A stretch of DNA of 64,000 bases from Denitrificimonas halotolerans (lineage in GTDB: Bacteria; Pseudomonadota; Gammaproteobacteria; Pseudomonadales; Pseudomonadaceae). Where the stretch lies: the NCBI RefSeq assembly GCF_034259425.1, contig NZ_JAXIVU010000002.1:1-64000 (forward strand). Reading direction: 5' to 3'. Both the position numbers and the translations under genes were made by a program. Shown piece by piece: positions 26,211-34,897 of the stretch (its first letter is position 1; each line of letters begins with the position of its first letter). A model generated the notes under the pieces. The model saw only the letters and a program-made list of their open reading frames with translations, searched no databases and was not told the DNA's origin.

Positions 26211-26501
26211 GAAAAATCCGAAGTTATGGAACTGATACGTGGTTTTATAGGTCGTTTATACTGCGTATGTCAGTATATCGTGTTGTTGAGTATGGCGCTA
26301 AATACTGATCTTTGCAGCCCGCCCATGACTTTTCCCGTTAATCGGCTCGTGTAATGCGATAAGTTGTAGCGTAATTGTCTTGTGTGCCTAAGGCGTGGCG
26401 CTTAATTTTATTTTGAAGCTGTGTGTGCTAATGCTGTGCGTAATGGCAGGCGAGAGTTAGAATGGTGGTATAAGTCAGGTGATTTAGTGCTAGGAGGGCT
26501 G

Positions 26502-26690
26502 GTGAAAAATACAGATTTGCAAGCCTTGGCGCAGGCCGTTGAGCAATTAATTCAGCGGAATGCTGAACTTAAAGCGCAGAATACAAGCCTACGCGAAGAG
26601 CGTCGGCAGTTAGTAGAAAAAAACCAAATAGCGCAACAAAAAGTTGTTGCTATGATTTCGCAGCTTAGAGCATTGGAGCAGGATTCATGA
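26502..26690 (+). CDS. Small coiled-coil protein, TIGR02449 family (ZapB-like)
   Basis: A 62-residue protein, almost entirely a coiled coil: DLQALAQAVEQLIQRNAELK at the start, then a heptad-rich Arg/Glu/Gln region ending AMISQLRALEQD. TIGR02449 members lie just before zapA in pseudomonads and resemble the division protein ZapB. I chose the GTG at 26502, preceded by AGGAGGG at 26492-26498; an upstream start would add 27 residues unlike the family. Its stop overlaps the zapA start (ATGA), so the pair is coupled and probably acts together on FtsZ. Confidence 0.8.
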   Translation: MKNTDLQALAQAVEQLIQRNAELKAQNTSLREERRQLVEKNQIAQQKVVAMISQLRALEQDS

Positions 26691-26983
26691 GTCAGACTGA
26701 AACGGTAATTGTGCGTATTTTGGATAAGGAATACCACATTGCTTGCCCTGCTTCAGAAAGCGCGAACTTGGAGCGGGCAGCTATATATTTAGACACTAAA
26801 ATGCGTGATATTCGCCGTACCGGTAAAGTGGTCGGAGCGGAGCGTATTGCTGTTATGGCTGCGTTAAATATTACTTATGCTTTGCATCGTAAAGAGCAGG
26901 AGCAAGCATCGAGTGATGAGAGCAGCGAGCAGGTGCAGCAGTTGGTTAGTCGTGTGCAACACAGTTTAGACGAGACCAAATAA
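26687..26983 (+). CDS. zapA: Cell division protein ZapA
   Basis: A 98-residue ZapA protein that bundles FtsZ filaments at midcell. The N-terminal beta domain reads VIVRILDKEYHIACPASESA, followed by LERAAIYLDTKMRDIRRTG, the central ERIAVMAALNI helix and a C-terminal coiled coil. Gene order zapA, 6S RNA, 5-FTHF cyclo-ligase is conserved in gammaproteobacteria and supports the assignment. Confidence 0.93.
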   Translation: MSQTETVIVRILDKEYHIACPASESANLERAAIYLDTKMRDIRRTGKVVGAERIAVMAALNITYALHRKEQEQASSDESSEQVQQLVSRVQHSLDETK

Positions 26984-26990
26984 GGTACCC

Positions 26991-27018
26991 TTGAGGCGCT
27001 CAAGGAATTGTGTATACT
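26991..27018 (+). promoter_or_regulatory. Promoter of the 6S RNA gene
   Basis: TTGAGG at 26991-26996 and TATACT at 27013-27018, spaced 16 bases, form a sigma-70 promoter ending 6 bases before the predicted 5' end of the 6S RNA. It overlaps the region just after the zapA stop. Confidence 0.7.
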
Positions 27019-27023
27019 GGGCC

Positions 27024-27206
27024 CGTCTCCCTCGAGTGTTCGCCAGTGGACTAAGTCCCTGAGCCGATTCATACCAAACAGGGGATTGCATTTTTAGACT
27101 GGTGAGCAGGTCCGCTTGCGGAAAGCCTAAAGGTTTAACGTAATCTCCACCTTGAACCTTCTGGTTCAAGGGCAATGTCGACAGCGGCACTACTTGGGAG
27201 ATCTTT
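27024..27206 (+). ncRNA. ssrS: 6S RNA
   Basis: The region has the gammaproteobacterial 6S pattern: TCTCCCTCGAGTGTTCGCC at the 5' end, CCCTGAGCCGAT, then CACCTTGAACCTTCTGGTTC with its hairpin, and GCGGCACTACTTGGGAGA at the 3' end, which pairs with the 5' end. T-residues follow. 6S RNA mimics an open promoter and sequesters the sigma-70 RNA polymerase in stationary phase. It sits between zapA and the cyclo-ligase gene, its usual place. Confidence 0.93.
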
Positions 27207-27214
27207 TTTAAACT

Positions 27215-27823
27215 ATGCAAGTCAACACCCCTTTATCTCGTGCTCAATTACGTACTCAGTTGCGTCAAAAGCGGCGTAGTCTAACACCAAACCAACAGGC
27301 GCAAGCCGCACAAAACTTATACCGTCAGCTTGCTCAACATCCCTTATTTCTACGTGCTCAGCATATTGCTCTATATCTTGCTGGAGATGGTGAGATTGAT
27401 CCGCAGTGGATCATGCGTGAGGCATGGCGGCGTGGTAAGTGTGTTTATTTACCGGTCTTACCATGCTGGCCCAAAACAGCAATGGCTTTCCAAAGAGTGC
27501 GGCCTGTACAAACCTGGGAAAAGAATCGTTTTGGTATATTACAACCTCGTTGGTACGTGGCTGATCAACGTCCAGTATGGGCGTTGGATGCGGTATTGTT
27601 ACCTTTAGTGGGCTTTGATCAGAAGGGTGGGCGCTTAGGCATGGGCGGTGGCTTTTATGATCGTATCTTCGCTAAGTTGGCGCAGACTGATCATTTACTG
27701 ACACCCCAGCGTATCGGCTTGGCCCATGAGTGTCAGCGTGTTGAGTCTTTACCTGTGGCAGCGTGGGATGTGCCGTTGCATGCAGTCGTTACTGATCAAG
27801 GCTGGTATATGGCGCCAACATAG
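27215..27823 (+). CDS. 5-formyltetrahydrofolate cyclo-ligase
   Basis: A 202-residue enzyme of the YgfA/MTHFS family that converts 5-formyl-THF to 5,10-methenyl-THF with ATP. The N-terminal helix RTQLRQKRRSL, the segment KCVYLPVLP and the substrate-binding motif LLPLVGFDQKGGRLGMGGGF, then YDR, are diagnostic. It follows 6S RNA by a few bases and is probably made from the same primary transcript. Its last 35 bases overlap the 55-codon gene on the other strand. Confidence 0.92.
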   Translation: MQVNTPLSRAQLRTQLRQKRRSLTPNQQAQAAQNLYRQLAQHPLFLRAQHIALYLAGDGEIDPQWIMREAWRRGKCVYLPVLPCWPKTAMAFQRVRPVQTWEKNRFGILQPRWYVADQRPVWALDAVLLPLVGFDQKGGRLGMGGGFYDRIFAKLAQTDHLLTPQRIGLAHECQRVESLPVAAWDVPLHAVVTDQGWYMAPT

Positions 27824-27956
27824 TTTGTGGTTCATAGACTAGCATTGCTTGTTCTGCAGACGAGCGCTCCCAAAGGCTTTGAGTATAGCCTGTGGTGACA
27901 ACGCCTAGGGTAAGAATAACAACTAAAATCCAGAGTAGGTCAGGTTTACGTTTCAT
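27789..27956 (-). CDS. Small single-pass membrane protein (55 aa)
   Basis: An ATG at 27956 opens a 55-codon frame, MKRKPDLLWILVVILTLGVV followed by TTGYTQSLWE. It has a basic N-terminus, one membrane helix at about residues 8-24, and a polar tail. Small proteins with this start occur next to the cyclo-ligase gene in pseudomonads, as far as I recall; I cannot verify it here. The last codons overlap the cyclo-ligase gene antiparallel, so the 3' ends of the two mRNAs are complementary. Function is unknown. Confidence 0.65.
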   Translation of the reverse strand: MKRKPDLLWILVVILTLGVVTTGYTQSLWERSSAEQAMLVYEPQTMLAPYTSLDQ

Positions 27957-28343
27957 TTGGAGCCTTGCCGGTAAGCAATCGAAGCTATGTAATAGGTGAT
28001 GTTGAGAATTAGAGCGTTCTGCTGAGAAGCATTTGCGGGCGCTATCCTACGCCATTATCTACAGATTGTAATCCGTTGAGAAAGTTCAATGTGTGTTTAA
28101 GCTGGTTGTAGTTTACAACATGGGAGATGCGTCGATGAGATCTTTGATTGTTCAGGTTGAGTCCAAGTTGGATCTGACTTGCTAGTCGCTTTTGTTGCTA
28201 GACGCTTGGCTTTTGAAAGGTACAATGATCTTATGCTTTATAGCGTATGAACTCGCTGAGCTATCGATACGCTGTTGATTGATTCGCTTTATATAATGCA
28301 ATGCTGATCTTCGTTGCATTATCTTCACTTGCTAGGAGCAAGC
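27957..28343. other. Intergenic region upstream of the HlyD-RbbA-YhhJ operon
   Basis: About 385 bases between divergent genes. The segment TTGCTAGTCGC is followed three bases later by a near repeat (TGTTGCTAGACGC) around 28180-28206. I see no RNA gene or coding sequence. Promoters for the microprotein and the export operon are expected here. AGGAG near 28334 is the ribosome site for the HlyD gene. Confidence 0.4.
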
Positions 28344-29312
28344 ATGTCTGCGCAAAAAAGCCCATCTCGTTTATTTATTGTTCCATTACTCATTGCTTTA
28401 GCTGCTGCAGGTGGCTTTGGCTATTGGAAATCATTACAAGACCGTTTGCCTGAGGGTGTTTATGAAGCTAATGGCCGCTTGGAGGCAACAGAAGTGCAAG
28501 TGGCTACTAAGCACCCCGGTCGTTTAGCGCAAGTGCTGGTTGCTGAAGGCGACCGTGTGAGCGCTGGGCAATTATTGGCGCGTATAGATACTCGCACTTT
28601 AGAAGCACAGCGCAGCCAAGCTCAGTCTGAAGTGTTGCGTGCTCGTGAAAATGTTGCTTCGGCTGAAGCCAATGTGCATTTGCGGGAAAGTGAACGTCGT
28701 TTGGCCCAACAAGATTTAGCTCGTTTTCGAGAGTTATATGCACGTGGGCATGCCAGCGGTCAGCAAATTGACCAGCAACAAGCACGCTTTAATACCTCGT
28801 CCGCTGCTTTAGAGGCCGCTAAAGCACAAGTACAGGCAGCACGTGCAGCTATTCACTCAGCTGAGGCATTAGTTGCTCAACTGACTAGCGAAATTGATGA
28901 TAGTAGCCTTCGAGCGCCTATGGATGGGTTAGTTCAGTTACGTCTAGCTGAGCCAGGAGAGGTGCTAGGTGCAGGAGGGCGCGTCTTTTTACTGGTTGAT
29001 CCTGCTGATCAGTATATGAACGTGTATTTGCCATCGGCGGTGGCGGGGCGTTTAGCGATAGCCGATGAAGCGCGTATCGTTTTAGATGCTTTACCGGAAC
29101 AACCATTACCGGCTGAAGTAGCTTTTGTTGCTGCGAAAGCGCAGTTCACCCCGAAAGAAGTGGAAACCCGCGATGAGCGTCAGAAATTGGTGTTTCGAGT
29201 GAAGTTACGACTCACTGACCCAGCGGCAATGCCACAGGCTAAACCAGGTATGCCTGGTTCTGCTTATGTGCGTCGTGATGCCAGCATTGAGTGGCCGAGA
29301 GAGCTGCAATAA
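28344..29312 (+). CDS. yhiI: HlyD-family periplasmic adaptor subunit (YhiI-like)
   Basis: A membrane-fusion protein of about 322 residues. It has one N-terminal membrane helix (about residues 10-28), a biotinyl-lipoyl half-domain GRLEATEVQVATKHPGRLAQ, a long alpha-hairpin with coiled coils (about residues 85-195) and a beta-barrel domain ending SAYVRRD. It would link the inner-membrane ABC pump made by the next two genes to an outer-membrane channel. I chose the ATG at 28344 for its AGGAG. The order HlyD, RbbA, YhhJ is that of E. coli yhiI-rbbA-yhhJ. Confidence 0.87.
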   Translation: MSAQKSPSRLFIVPLLIALAAAGGFGYWKSLQDRLPEGVYEANGRLEATEVQVATKHPGRLAQVLVAEGDRVSAGQLLARIDTRTLEAQRSQAQSEVLRARENVASAEANVHLRESERRLAQQDLARFRELYARGHASGQQIDQQQARFNTSSAALEAAKAQVQAARAAIHSAEALVAQLTSEIDDSSLRAPMDGLVQLRLAEPGEVLGAGGRVFLLVDPADQYMNVYLPSAVAGRLAIADEARIVLDALPEQPLPAEVAFVAAKAQFTPKEVETRDERQKLVFRVKLRLTDPAAMPQAKPGMPGSAYVRRDASIEWPRELQ

Positions 29313-29392
29313 TAAGTGGTGTGGGTTCACGCTTGAGAGGTATGAGGATACCGCCATTGGGGTGGTGCACGGGGTAATCAGTTGGGTAACGC

Positions 29393-32113
29393 ATGACTAC
29401 GCAAGTAATTAAAGCGACGAATATTTATCATAGTTACGGTAAGCAAAGCGCATTGGAAAATGTGAGTTTTAACTTGCCGCAGGGTAGTCGTTGTGGACTG
29501 ATTGGGCCTGATGGCGCAGGTAAGTCGAGCTTGCTAGGTTTAATTGCTGGGGTCAAGATTTTACAGCAAGGTGATTTGGAGGTTTTGGGCGGCCCGATTA
29601 ATAAGCGTCGTCATCGCGCCAGTTTGTATCAGCGTATTGCTTTTATGCCACAGGGTTTGGGACATAACCTGTACCCTGACCTATCCATTGCAGAAAATAT
29701 TCGTTTTTTTGCTGATCTTTTTGGTTTGAGTAGTGCTGAGCGTGAAGTGCGCATGGCAGATCTGTTGGAGGCAACGGATTTAAGCAACTTTGCTGAGCGT
29801 CCAGCGGGTAAGTTGTCAGGCGGGATGAAGCAAAAGTTGGGTTTATGTTGTGCCTTAATTCATGATCCTGATTTATTAATTTTAGATGAGCCCACTACGG
29901 GGGTGGATCCCTTAGCGCGACGTCATTTTTGGGAATTGATCGAGCGTGTGCGCAGTGATCGGCCACAGCTGACGGTTTTGATTGCTACAGCCTATATGGA
30001 TGAAGCAGCGCAGTTTGAACATTGTTTAATGATGGATCAAGGGCATTTATTGGCTTCAGGTCCTACTCAAGAACTGATGGCTGCAACCCCTAGTGGTAAG
30101 TTGGATGATGCCTTTACTTATTATCAAGGGGTTGGAGCGACTCAAGTTGAACCTTTAGTTATGACTCCGTTTGCACCTGAGCATCATGAAGTTGTGATTG
30201 AGGCTACAGATCTTACTTTACGCTTTGGTGATTTTACTGCTGTTAAAAAGGTGAGTTTTGAAATTGAGCGGGGCGAGATTTTCGGCTTTTTAGGCTCTAA
30301 TGGTTGCGGTAAAACCACTACCATGAAAGTGTTAACAGGTTTATTGCCAGCCACAGAAGGTGAAGCATGGCTATTGGGCAATCCAGTAAATGCTAAAGAC
30401 TTAGCCACTCGAAAGCGTGTGGGGTTTATGTCACAAAGTTTCTCCTTATATGGTGAGCTGACGGTCCTACAAAATCTTGAGTTACATGCTCATTTATTTG
30501 ATATCCCGAAAGTAGTAGGGGCGGAGCGTGCGCAGGCTTTAATTGAACGCTTTGATTTAACTCAGTACGTCAATGAGCAAGCAGGCGCTTTGCCTTTAGG
30601 TTTGCGTCAACGTCTATCGTTAGCTGTGGCTGTGATTCATGAGCCAGAAGTGCTGATTTTAGATGAGCCGACCTCTGGAGTTGACCCTGCAGCTCGTGAT
30701 GATTTTTGGCGTTTGTTGTTTGAGTTATCCCGCGAGCAAGGGGTCACTATTTTCTTATCCACTCATTTTATGAATGAAGCGGAGCGTTGTGATCGTATTT
30801 CATTAATGCACGCTGCAGAAGTTTTAGCAGTAGGTACTCCGAAGGAATTACAAGAACATTATGGCGGTAAAACGCTAGAAGATGCTTTTGTTACTTGTTT
30901 ACAGCGCGCTCAAGGTATCGGTAATGAGCCCATCGCACAAAAAAGTACTGCAACTGAAGCCTTAACGAGCGTGCCGCGTCGAGGCTTTAGCTTAAAACGT
31001 ACCTTGGCTTTGATCGTACGGGAAAGTAAAGAGCTGCTACGTGACCGTATTCGCTTATGGTTTGCCCTCTTGGGTGCAGTATTTATGATGATTATTTTAG
31101 GCTTTGGAATTTCCCTCGATGTGGAAGATTTAGCCTTTGCTACCCTTGATCAAGATAATACGGCACAAAGTCGTGCTTACTTAGAGGGTTTCCGTGGTTC
31201 AAGATATTTTTCTGAGCGTGAACCGTTGACCAGCATGCAGGATTTACATACACGCTTGCAGCGCGCAGATATTAAGCTAGCCATTGAAATACCTGCCGGC
31301 TTTGGACGTGATGTCTATGCGGGACGTAGCCCCGAAGTAGGGGTGTGGCTTGATGGAGGCATGCCTTTTCGTGCGGAAACTAGTCGTGGTTATGTAGAGG
31401 CGGTGCATCAGGATAACTTGCAGCGCTTAAGGGATGAAGGGAGTGCAGCAATTCCTCCTTTAGTTAGCCCTGCGCGTTTAGAGACCCGCTTTCGTTATAA
31501 CCAGGATGTAGTCAGTGTTAATGCCATTGGACCTGGAGTGATGGCTCTCATTCTCGTCTTTATTCCAGCGATGCTCACCGCTTTAGGTGTAGTGCGGGAA
31601 AAAGAGTTGGGTTCTATTACGAATTTTTATGCGACACCTTTGACTCGTTTAGAGTTTTTGTTAGGTAAACAGATGCCTTATTTGGCCGTGAGTCTGCTAA
31701 ACCTAGCGTTATTGGTCGCTATTAACCGTTGGTTATTTGGAGTCCCGCTTAAGGGTAGTGGCGTCGCTTTGGCGGTTGGTGGCTTGCTTTATGTATTGGC
31801 TACAACAAGTTTTGGTTTATTAGTTTCGGCGGTAACTAAAACACAAATTGCTGCAATTTTAGGCACTATGATTTTAACCACTTTACCGACTGTACAGTTT
31901 TCTGGCTTGATCACTCCGCGTTCATCCTTAGACGGTGGAGCTGCTTTGATGGGAGTGCTATTCCCAGCAGGTTATTTCTTAGATATTGCTGTGGGGACTT
32001 TTACCAAAGCATTAACCTTGCGTGATTTGTGGTTGCAATGCTTCGTACTGTTTGGTTTTTTCCTTGGCTTTACTGGCTTAAGCCTGCTCCTTTTGAAAAA
32101 ACAGGAGGTTTAA
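29393..32113 (+). CDS. rbbA: RbbA-type double ABC ATPase fused to ABC-2 permease
   Basis: A 906-residue protein with two ABC ATPase domains followed by an ABC-2 membrane domain. The first Walker A is GPDGAGKS at residues 38-45 with LSGGMKQKLGL signature. The second is GSNGCGKT at about 301-308; its signature reads LPLGLRQRLSLAV, lacking the second Gly of LSGGQ. The membrane domain spans roughly residues 540-906 with six helices and a large periplasmic loop. RbbA of E. coli is reported as a ribosome-associated ATPase; the operon here favours an export pump with the HlyD and YhhJ proteins. Confidence 0.88.
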   Translation: MTTQVIKATNIYHSYGKQSALENVSFNLPQGSRCGLIGPDGAGKSSLLGLIAGVKILQQGDLEVLGGPINKRRHRASLYQRIAFMPQGLGHNLYPDLSIAENIRFFADLFGLSSAEREVRMADLLEATDLSNFAERPAGKLSGGMKQKLGLCCALIHDPDLLILDEPTTGVDPLARRHFWELIERVRSDRPQLTVLIATAYMDEAAQFEHCLMMDQGHLLASGPTQELMAATPSGKLDDAFTYYQGVGATQVEPLVMTPFAPEHHEVVIEATDLTLRFGDFTAVKKVSFEIERGEIFGFLGSNGCGKTTTMKVLTGLLPATEGEAWLLGNPVNAKDLATRKRVGFMSQSFSLYGELTVLQNLELHAHLFDIPKVVGAERAQALIERFDLTQYVNEQAGALPLGLRQRLSLAVAVIHEPEVLILDEPTSGVDPAARDDFWRLLFELSREQGVTIFLSTHFMNEAERCDRISLMHAAEVLAVGTPKELQEHYGGKTLEDAFVTCLQRAQGIGNEPIAQKSTATEALTSVPRRGFSLKRTLALIVRESKELLRDRIRLWFALLGAVFMMIILGFGISLDVEDLAFATLDQDNTAQSRAYLEGFRGSRYFSEREPLTSMQDLHTRLQRADIKLAIEIPAGFGRDVYAGRSPEVGVWLDGGMPFRAETSRGYVEAVHQDNLQRLRDEGSAAIPPLVSPARLETRFRYNQDVVSVNAIGPGVMALILVFIPAMLTALGVVREKELGSITNFYATPLTRLEFLLGKQMPYLAVSLLNLALLVAINRWLFGVPLKGSGVALAVGGLLYVLATTSFGLLVSAVTKTQIAAILGTMILTTLPTVQFSGLITPRSSLDGGAALMGVLFPAGYFLDIAVGTFTKALTLRDLWLQCFVLFGFFLGFTGLSLLLLKKQEV

Positions 32114-32116
32114 GCC

Positions 32117-33223
32117 ATGTATAAACTGTCTCATATCTTCCGTTTAGGTATTAAAGAACTGATTAGCTTGCGCTATGACTCAGTGCTACTGCTTTTTATG
32201 TTGTATGCCTTCAGTGCGGCTATATATATGCCAGCATCAGGCTCTACAGTAGGTGTGCACAATGCCAGTGTGGCTATTGTGGATGAAGATGATAGTCGTT
32301 TATCTCGTCAGCTAGCTGAGGTGTTGCGTCCTCCTGAGTTTCAAACACCGGTGATGTTGCCTTATGAGCAAATTGATGAAGTGCTGGATAGTGGTCGCTA
32401 TACCTTTGTGATCAATGTTCCGGTTGGTTTTCAGGCAGATTTGCTTGCCGGTAAACAGCCAGAATTGCAAATGAACGTGGATGCTACCGCCATGAGCCAA
32501 GCTTTTATGGGAGCGGGCTATATGGGGCGAATTTTTCAGCGTGAATTACAGCAAATGAGTGGTGTCAGTGTTGAGCCGCCTATAAAATTGACCACTCGTT
32601 CTTTATTTAATAGCAACATGCAAAGTGGCTGGTTTTTAGCCATTATTCAGATCATTAATAACGTTACCATTTTGGCAATTTTGCTGACAGGTACAGCCCT
32701 TTTGCGTGAGCGTGAACATGGTACTTTGGAGCACTTATTAGTATTGCCATTGACTGCATCCGAGATCATGTTAGCTAAAGTATGGACCAGTATCTTGGTT
32801 GTGGTGCTTTGCACTTGGTTGTCACTTGAGCTCATAGTGAAGAAAGCATTAGGAGTACCTCTTGCTGGCTCGATGCCGCTGTATTTGTGGGTAACAGGAC
32901 TGTATTTGTTTGCCAGTACGTCTTTGGCTGTATTCTTGACCACCTTGGCAAGATCGATTCCACAATTTGGTTTGTTGGCTATTCCTGTGGTGATGCCAAT
33001 GTTGTTGTTATCTGGTGGCACTACGCCATTAGATAGTATGCCGGTTTGGCTACAGTGGGTGATGCAGTTGTCACCAACTACGCATTTTGTCAGCTTATCC
33101 ACAGCCATTTTATTTAGAGATGCGGGTATGGCCTTGGTATGGCCAGAGATGCTGGCGTTAGCTGTTATTGGTGGAGCTTTTTTTACTGTTGCGCTGTTGC
33201 GTTTCCGTCGCAGTTTAACTTAA
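32117..33223 (+). CDS. yhhJ: ABC-2 type permease (YhhJ-like)
   Basis: A 368-residue ABC-2 membrane protein with one N-terminal helix, a large extracytoplasmic domain (about residues 45-170, including VAIVDEDDSRLSRQL) and five C-terminal helices with LLREREHGTLEHLLVLPLTA, the cytoplasmic coupling loop of this family. It starts three bases after the rbbA stop. It should form the heterodimeric membrane channel with the RbbA permease half. The substrate of the pump is unknown. Confidence 0.88.
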   Translation: MYKLSHIFRLGIKELISLRYDSVLLLFMLYAFSAAIYMPASGSTVGVHNASVAIVDEDDSRLSRQLAEVLRPPEFQTPVMLPYEQIDEVLDSGRYTFVINVPVGFQADLLAGKQPELQMNVDATAMSQAFMGAGYMGRIFQRELQQMSGVSVEPPIKLTTRSLFNSNMQSGWFLAIIQIINNVTILAILLTGTALLREREHGTLEHLLVLPLTASEIMLAKVWTSILVVVLCTWLSLELIVKKALGVPLAGSMPLYLWVTGLYLFASTSLAVFLTTLARSIPQFGLLAIPVVMPMLLLSGGTTPLDSMPVWLQWVMQLSPTTHFVSLSTAILFRDAGMALVWPEMLALAVIGGAFFTVALLRFRRSLT

Positions 33224-33309
33224 AAATTAAGCGGATTGCTGTTGAGGTGGCATGCTAGTGCGTCCTCAAGAGAAGAAGTGTCGATGAACGAGTGTAACGT
33301 TGAAATGAT

Positions 33310-33334
33310 GGCTGCTCATTGTAGCGGAGCAGCC
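33310..33334. terminator. Convergent hairpin terminator after yhhJ
   Basis: GGCTGCTC at 33310-33317 pairs with GAGCAGCC at 33327-33334 around a 9-base loop, between two converging genes. It has no long T-run, so strength is uncertain. Confidence 0.55.
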
Positions 33335-33347
33335 ACTAGAATCAATT

Positions 33348-34241
33348 TCAATACCAGCGTTCCTCACCTTCAGGGCGTTGTTTAAAGCGCTTCATGGTCC
33401 ACATATATTGATCCGGCCAGCGTTGCACATAACTGGCTAGCACATCACTCATAGCTTTAACTCCAGTATAAGTATCTGTACTGTACATTGCGTCTGGACC
33501 GGCTTCGATAATTACTTTAAAACCACTGCCATCTTTTAAGCGAATGGCATGTAAAAATACTGCCGCAACTTTGTCTTGCTTGCCAGCGAGCATACCCGAT
33601 ACAAATTTACTGGTGAGAGCTGTAGTACCTAAAAAAGGCACGAAAACGCCAGCACTGCGACTGGGTTCGGGGTCTGCAGGGATACCTACAGAGCCACCGT
33701 TACGTACTTCTTTAATCACGCTGATAATACCTTCGCGGGTAGAAGGAGCAACACGGTTGCCTTGCTGCACACGCTGGGTTTTCAACAGATCATCTAAGGC
33801 TTTGAGCTTGGGTGGGCGGTAAAAGATAATAGGTTTACACTGAGCACAATAGAAGTGATTAAGCACTTCCCAGTTACCTAAATGACTGGTAATACCGACT
33901 ACACCTTTACCACTCGCTAATGCTTCTTCAAGGACCTCTAAACCTTCAACTTCGCGTACATATTGGAGGGTTTTTTCTGGAGGCCAGATCCATGCGCAGG
34001 CACTTTCAGTAAAAGATTTAGCGATTCCTTTAAGGCTACGGCCTGTGAGTTGGTCAAGCTCTTGCGTATTGAGTTCAGGAAAACAGTGACTGAGGTTAGT
34101 TCGCGCCACTTCGCGCGAGCGGCTCGGTATTTTCCACATTAACCAGCCAATTGCGCTGCCTAGACCTTGCACACCGCGCCAGGGTAATAATGCAATCAAT
34201 TTTAAAATGCCCAGTGCTAGTGTGCCCTTGAAAGATTCCAC
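33348..34241 (-). CDS. LpxL/HtrB-family lipid A acyltransferase
   Basis: A 297-residue inner-membrane acyltransferase of the LpxL/LpxM family that adds a secondary acyl chain to lipid A at the cytoplasmic face. The catalytic HX4E motif is H120-LGNW-E125 in TSHLGNWEVL. IPADPEPSRSAGVFVPFLG is the substrate-binding region. One N-terminal membrane helix is present (about residues 8-36). Pseudomonads carry several paralogues, so acyl chain and position cannot be assigned. Confidence 0.83.
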   Translation of the reverse strand: MESFKGTLALGILKLIALLPWRGVQGLGSAIGWLMWKIPSRSREVARTNLSHCFPELNTQELDQLTGRSLKGIAKSFTESACAWIWPPEKTLQYVREVEGLEVLEEALASGKGVVGITSHLGNWEVLNHFYCAQCKPIIFYRPPKLKALDDLLKTQRVQQGNRVAPSTREGIISVIKEVRNGGSVGIPADPEPSRSAGVFVPFLGTTALTSKFVSGMLAGKQDKVAAVFLHAIRLKDGSGFKVIIEAGPDAMYSTDTYTGVKAMSDVLASYVQRWPDQYMWTMKRFKQRPEGEERWY

Positions 34242-34312
34242 GTCTTACTCCAATGCCACAATTAAAAAATGTTAAGTTACTGGATTTGCTGTGCGAAGTC
34301 AGCAGCTAGAAC

Positions 34313-34897
34313 TCAGGTGACTTTTTGCCAAAGGGCATAATGCACCTGTCCGCTATGCTTTTCACGATGCAAACGCCAGTTGCTAGGCACGGCTAAGCTG
34401 GAAGGCGCTTGCTCACTTTCAGTGTAAATCCATGCTTCTGCTTGCAGCCAATGATGCTCTTCTAAAAGTTGGCATGCTTTGAGCAATAGGTCCTGATGAA
34501 AAGGCGGGTCGAGTAAAACAATATCAAAGCCTTTGATTGGGGTCTGTTTAAGATGTTGTAATGCATCAGCACGTAAAACTTCAGCGGTATCACATTGCAA
34601 TAACGTTAAGTTGTTGCGGAGATTGCTCACTACTTCAGGGTTGAGGTCAAGTGCCACGCCGGTAGCAGCACCACGGGACATTGCTTCAAGAAACAAAGCA
34701 CCGCTACCGGTAAAGGCATCCAGCACTCGAGCTCCTTGAATGTAGGCAGCCAACCAGTTGTAGAGGGTTTCACGGACACGGTCGGGCGTAGGGCGTAGAC
34801 CAGGGGCATCGGGCACATTTAGTTTGCGTGAGCGCCACTGGCCACCAATGATGCGTACTTGATTACCGCGAGTGGCTACTGTGTTTTTTTTAGCCAT
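34313..34897 (-). CDS. rsmD: 16S rRNA (guanine(966)-N2)-methyltransferase
   Basis: A 194-residue Rossmann-fold methyltransferase acting on G966 of 16S rRNA. It has RIIGGQWRSRKL at the N-terminus, RPTPDRVRETLYNWL, the SAM motif LDAFTGSGALFLEAMSRGA and the catalytic DPPF at residues 130-133. Its start overlaps the stop of the upstream M16 gene by one base (TGATG). The gene order M16-M16-rsmD opposite ftsY is usual in pseudomonads. Confidence 0.93.
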   Translation of the reverse strand: MAKKNTVATRGNQVRIIGGQWRSRKLNVPDAPGLRPTPDRVRETLYNWLAAYIQGARVLDAFTGSGALFLEAMSRGAATGVALDLNPEVVSNLRNNLTLLQCDTAEVLRADALQHLKQTPIKGFDIVLLDPPFHQDLLLKACQLLEEHHWLQAEAWIYTESEQAPSSLAVPSNWRLHREKHSGQVHYALWQKVT

